Assembly (NCBI GenBank): GCA_963833745.1
Contig: CAWHZD010000008.1
Span: 62,001-126,000 of the forward strand
Reading direction: 5' to 3'
DNA from: AP-15 sp963833745
GTDB lineage: Bacteria; Pseudomonadota; Alphaproteobacteria; ATCC43930; CGMCC-115725
DNA length: 64,000 bases
Under the pieces are notes generated by a model. The model saw only the letters and a list, made by a program, of their open reading frames with translations, was not told the DNA's origin and made no database searches. Shown here piece after piece: positions 62,653 through 64,000 of this stretch. Within the stretch, counting starts at the first letter, position 1. Every line of letters starts with the position of its first letter. Made by a program: the position numbers and the translations under genes.

Positions 62653-62766
62653 ACAACTCACCGATGTGCGCGCCTCGACTAGGACGCGGGGCGATTTCCG
62701 TCGCCCTGCCTTTGGCCCGCACGGGCCTCAGGACGAGAGTATCGGGGCGCGCGCCAATCGCTCGGG

Positions 62767-63138
62767 CTACTTATTGCAATCACTGACCCGCATGACGCAG
62801 TCACCCGCTTTGCGCTTTTGACAATCGGCAAGTGCCGCCAGCCGCGCTGCATCCTTGGTCTTTCGCGCAGCGCCTCCCGCGGCTTTGCCGTCCTGTGTTG
62901 TCGCGAGGGCGGCGCACTGCCTGGCGACGGTGTGAATGACCACCTTGCACCCGCTGGCGCCGCATTCGCTCAGCGCCACTTCAGTGGCTTTTTGTGCGTT
63001 CGGCTGGTTCCAGCTCCAGCCGCGTTGTCCGCTCACCCCGTCCCAAGCGATCGCGCCATAACCGGCGAAAGCTCCGGCCGGCAGCAGGGCGTATCCAAAA
63101 GCCAGCAACGCAATGACGGTCCACATTCGGCGGCGCAT
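62767..63138 (-). CDS. DUF4189 exported small protein
   Basis: 123 residues from the ATG at 63138, with AAGGAGG 8 bp upstream. Residues 1-25 are a signal peptide (TVIALLAFGYALLPAGAFA). The DUF4189 pattern follows: YGAIAWDGVSGQRGWSWNQP, ATEVALSECGASGCKVVIHT and RQCAALATTQDGKAAGG. A Lys/Ala stretch and a tail with three Cys (ADCQKRKAGDCVMRVSDCN) follow. The family occurs in exported proteins of unknown role; the Cys residues may pair. It is on the same strand as the HlyD-type gene to the right. Confidence 0.8.
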   Translation of the reverse strand: MRRRMWTVIALLAFGYALLPAGAFAGYGAIAWDGVSGQRGWSWNQPNAQKATEVALSECGASGCKVVIHTVARQCAALATTQDGKAAGGAARKTKDAARLAALADCQKRKAGDCVMRVSDCNK

Positions 63139-63348
63139 CGAACCGTCCTCCTTTGAAGCCTGTCCATCCCAGCCCTGCCGGTGCGGCAGGTCAATCTGGC
63201 GCGCTCGGAGATAGTCCCGCAGCACTTGGCGCGCAAGACGGCCCCGCGGAAAATCATTTGCCCGCAGCGCAGCGCCGGTCCTGGTGCCGACCACGGCCGA
63301 CCCTGCGCCTTGGCGGAACATACGCCTTTATGTGCTGACCTGGCCCCC

Positions 63349-63498
63349 GTCATCGCCGGCACAGCCAGACTGTCATCGCCGGCACAGCCAGACTGTCATC
63401 GCCGGCACAGCCAGACTGTCATCGCCGGCACAGCCAGACTGTCATCGCCGGCGCAGCCAGACCGTCATTCCCGGCGCAGCCAGACCGTCATTCCCGGC
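63349..63498. repeat. 23-bp minisatellite, about 6.5 copies
   Basis: The unit begins GTCATCGCCGGCACAGCCAG and is repeated at 63349, 63372, 63395, 63418, 63441, 63464 and partly 63487; the last copies have ATTCCCGGCG variants. It overlaps the 3' end of the HlyD-type gene and no spacers divide the units. Confidence 0.93.
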
Positions 63499-64000
63499 TG
63501 GAGCGCTGTGGCGCCGTTTACCGGATCGGCGCGGATCAGAAGCGTGTTGAGATCGTAATCGCCGACCGCGCGAGCGGCGCGCCAGGTGGCGAACTCGCCG
63601 CGGGGAACGATTTCGTCGATCCGGGCTTCGATCAAGGCGGCGCCGCCGGCCGGCGCCAGCTCGACGCTGGAGCCGATGTGCAGGCTGTCGAGCTGGTCCT
63701 CGCGCAAATTGAAGCTGGCCCAGCGCCGGCCGGCCGTCTGCAACGTCATCAGCGGCTGGCCCGGGACGATGGCCTCGCCCGGCTCCGCGACGATCAGTGC
63801 GACGGTCCCGTCCGAGGGCGCTTGAATCTTTAGCTCGGCGACGCGCGCGGCGACCACTGCGACCGCCGCCATTGCAACTTCGACCTTGGCGTCGGCGATC
63901 GCGCGCTGCTCGCGGGTCGGTCCGAGACGGGAGGCCTGGTATCGCTCTTTCGAGCGCGACAGGTTGGCGTTCGCGGTCTCGACCGCGGCGGTCGCCTTGT
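63465..64000 (-). CDS. HlyD-type periplasmic adaptor, C-terminal part (runs off window)
   Basis: At least 178 residues, open to the window end. The chain reads KATAAVETANANLSRSKERY (coiled-coil hairpin), VAELKIQAPSDGTVALIVAE (lipoyl-like domain), GEAIVPGQPLMTLQ, FNLREDQLDSLHIGSSVEL (beta-barrel) and LQPGMTVWLRRE at the end. These are the marks of membrane-fusion proteins of tripartite efflux or secretion systems. The last codons and the stop (CGGGAATGA) lie inside a 23-bp minisatellite. The transporter partners are outside the window. Confidence 0.85.
   Translation of the reverse strand, partial: KATAAVETANANLSRSKERYQASRLGPTREQRAIADAKVEVAMAAVAVVAARVAELKIQAPSDGTVALIVAEPGEAIVPGQPLMTLQTAGRRWASFNLREDQLDSLHIGSSVELAPAGGAALIEARIDEIVPRGEFATWRAARAVGDYDLNTLLIRADPVNGATALQPGMTVWLRRE

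Overview
The window is high-GC chromosomal DNA of an alphaproteobacterium. The markers are a GapR (DUF2312) protein, a DUF1244 protein, a Ros/MucR zinc-finger regulator, an ETF-ubiquinone oxidoreductase, heme A synthase (CtaA/COX15) and cobalamin genes next to a B12-dependent methylmalonyl-CoA mutase. A free-living soil or freshwater heterotroph, Rhodospirillales- or Rhizobiales-like, is my inference; the genus cannot be read from these genes.

Left third (1-23 kb), accessory and worn. It starts with two GT4 glycosyltransferases (one cut by the window edge), then a secreted-protein cluster: two tandem DUF4082 proteins and a right-handed beta-helix protein. An IS3 remnant, a 19-bp minisatellite and an AT-rich FkbM methyltransferase that looks foreign follow. 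A complete IS256-family element with a perfect 8-bp target duplication splits an M20 peptidase gene after its eighth codon. Around it lie decayed genes (a YqhA/UPF0114 remnant and a GroEL fragment), dispersed palindromic repeats, a large TIGR03790-type secreted protein, a stand-alone proteasome-beta-like Ntn hydrolase, a MucR regulator, a split chromate transporter and a cupin dioxygenase-like gene with a ten-copy 14-bp repeat upstream.

Middle (22-43.8 kb), mostly housekeeping. It holds an NHL beta-propeller protein, an MFS transporter, class I fructose-bisphosphate aldolase, ThiE, a Tat-exported collagen-like/Hint protein, DUF1244, GapR, a threonine aldolase overlapping a FecR/DUF6600 protein, a CbiG-CobJ fusion with CobM, heme A synthase, methylmalonyl-CoA mutase, a BrnT toxin with an XRE antitoxin, an alpha/beta hydrolase, and the bacterial NHEJ pair ku (frameshifted) and ligD (intact).

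Right third (43.8-64 kb). It holds an AbrB/MazF module with a frameshifted toxin, an SDR, a frameshifted S10 serine carboxypeptidase, a TrmH-family RNA methyltransferase, ETF-QO, a TPR protein with ispE, tRNA-Gln(TTG), an SGNH hydrolase, a glutathione transferase, a frameshifted GNAT, and a catabolic-looking set (cupin, enolase superfamily, CoA-transferase, NMT1-like protein, sugar isomerase-like TIM barrel). A seven-bladed PLL/tectonin-like lectin, a DUF4189 protein and the end of an HlyD-type adaptor complete it.

Two mutational themes recur. Short tandem duplications (12-23 bp, 2 to 10 copies) lie in intergenic DNA and inside genes; one appears to have removed a stop codon and another adds residues in frame. 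Four genes (ku, mazF, S10 peptidase, GNAT) are each broken by what looks like one inserted base, so either real pseudogenisation or base-calling error should be tested. The most notable single genes are the proteasome-beta-like Ntn hydrolase, the Tat/collagen-like/Hint protein and the propeller lectin.
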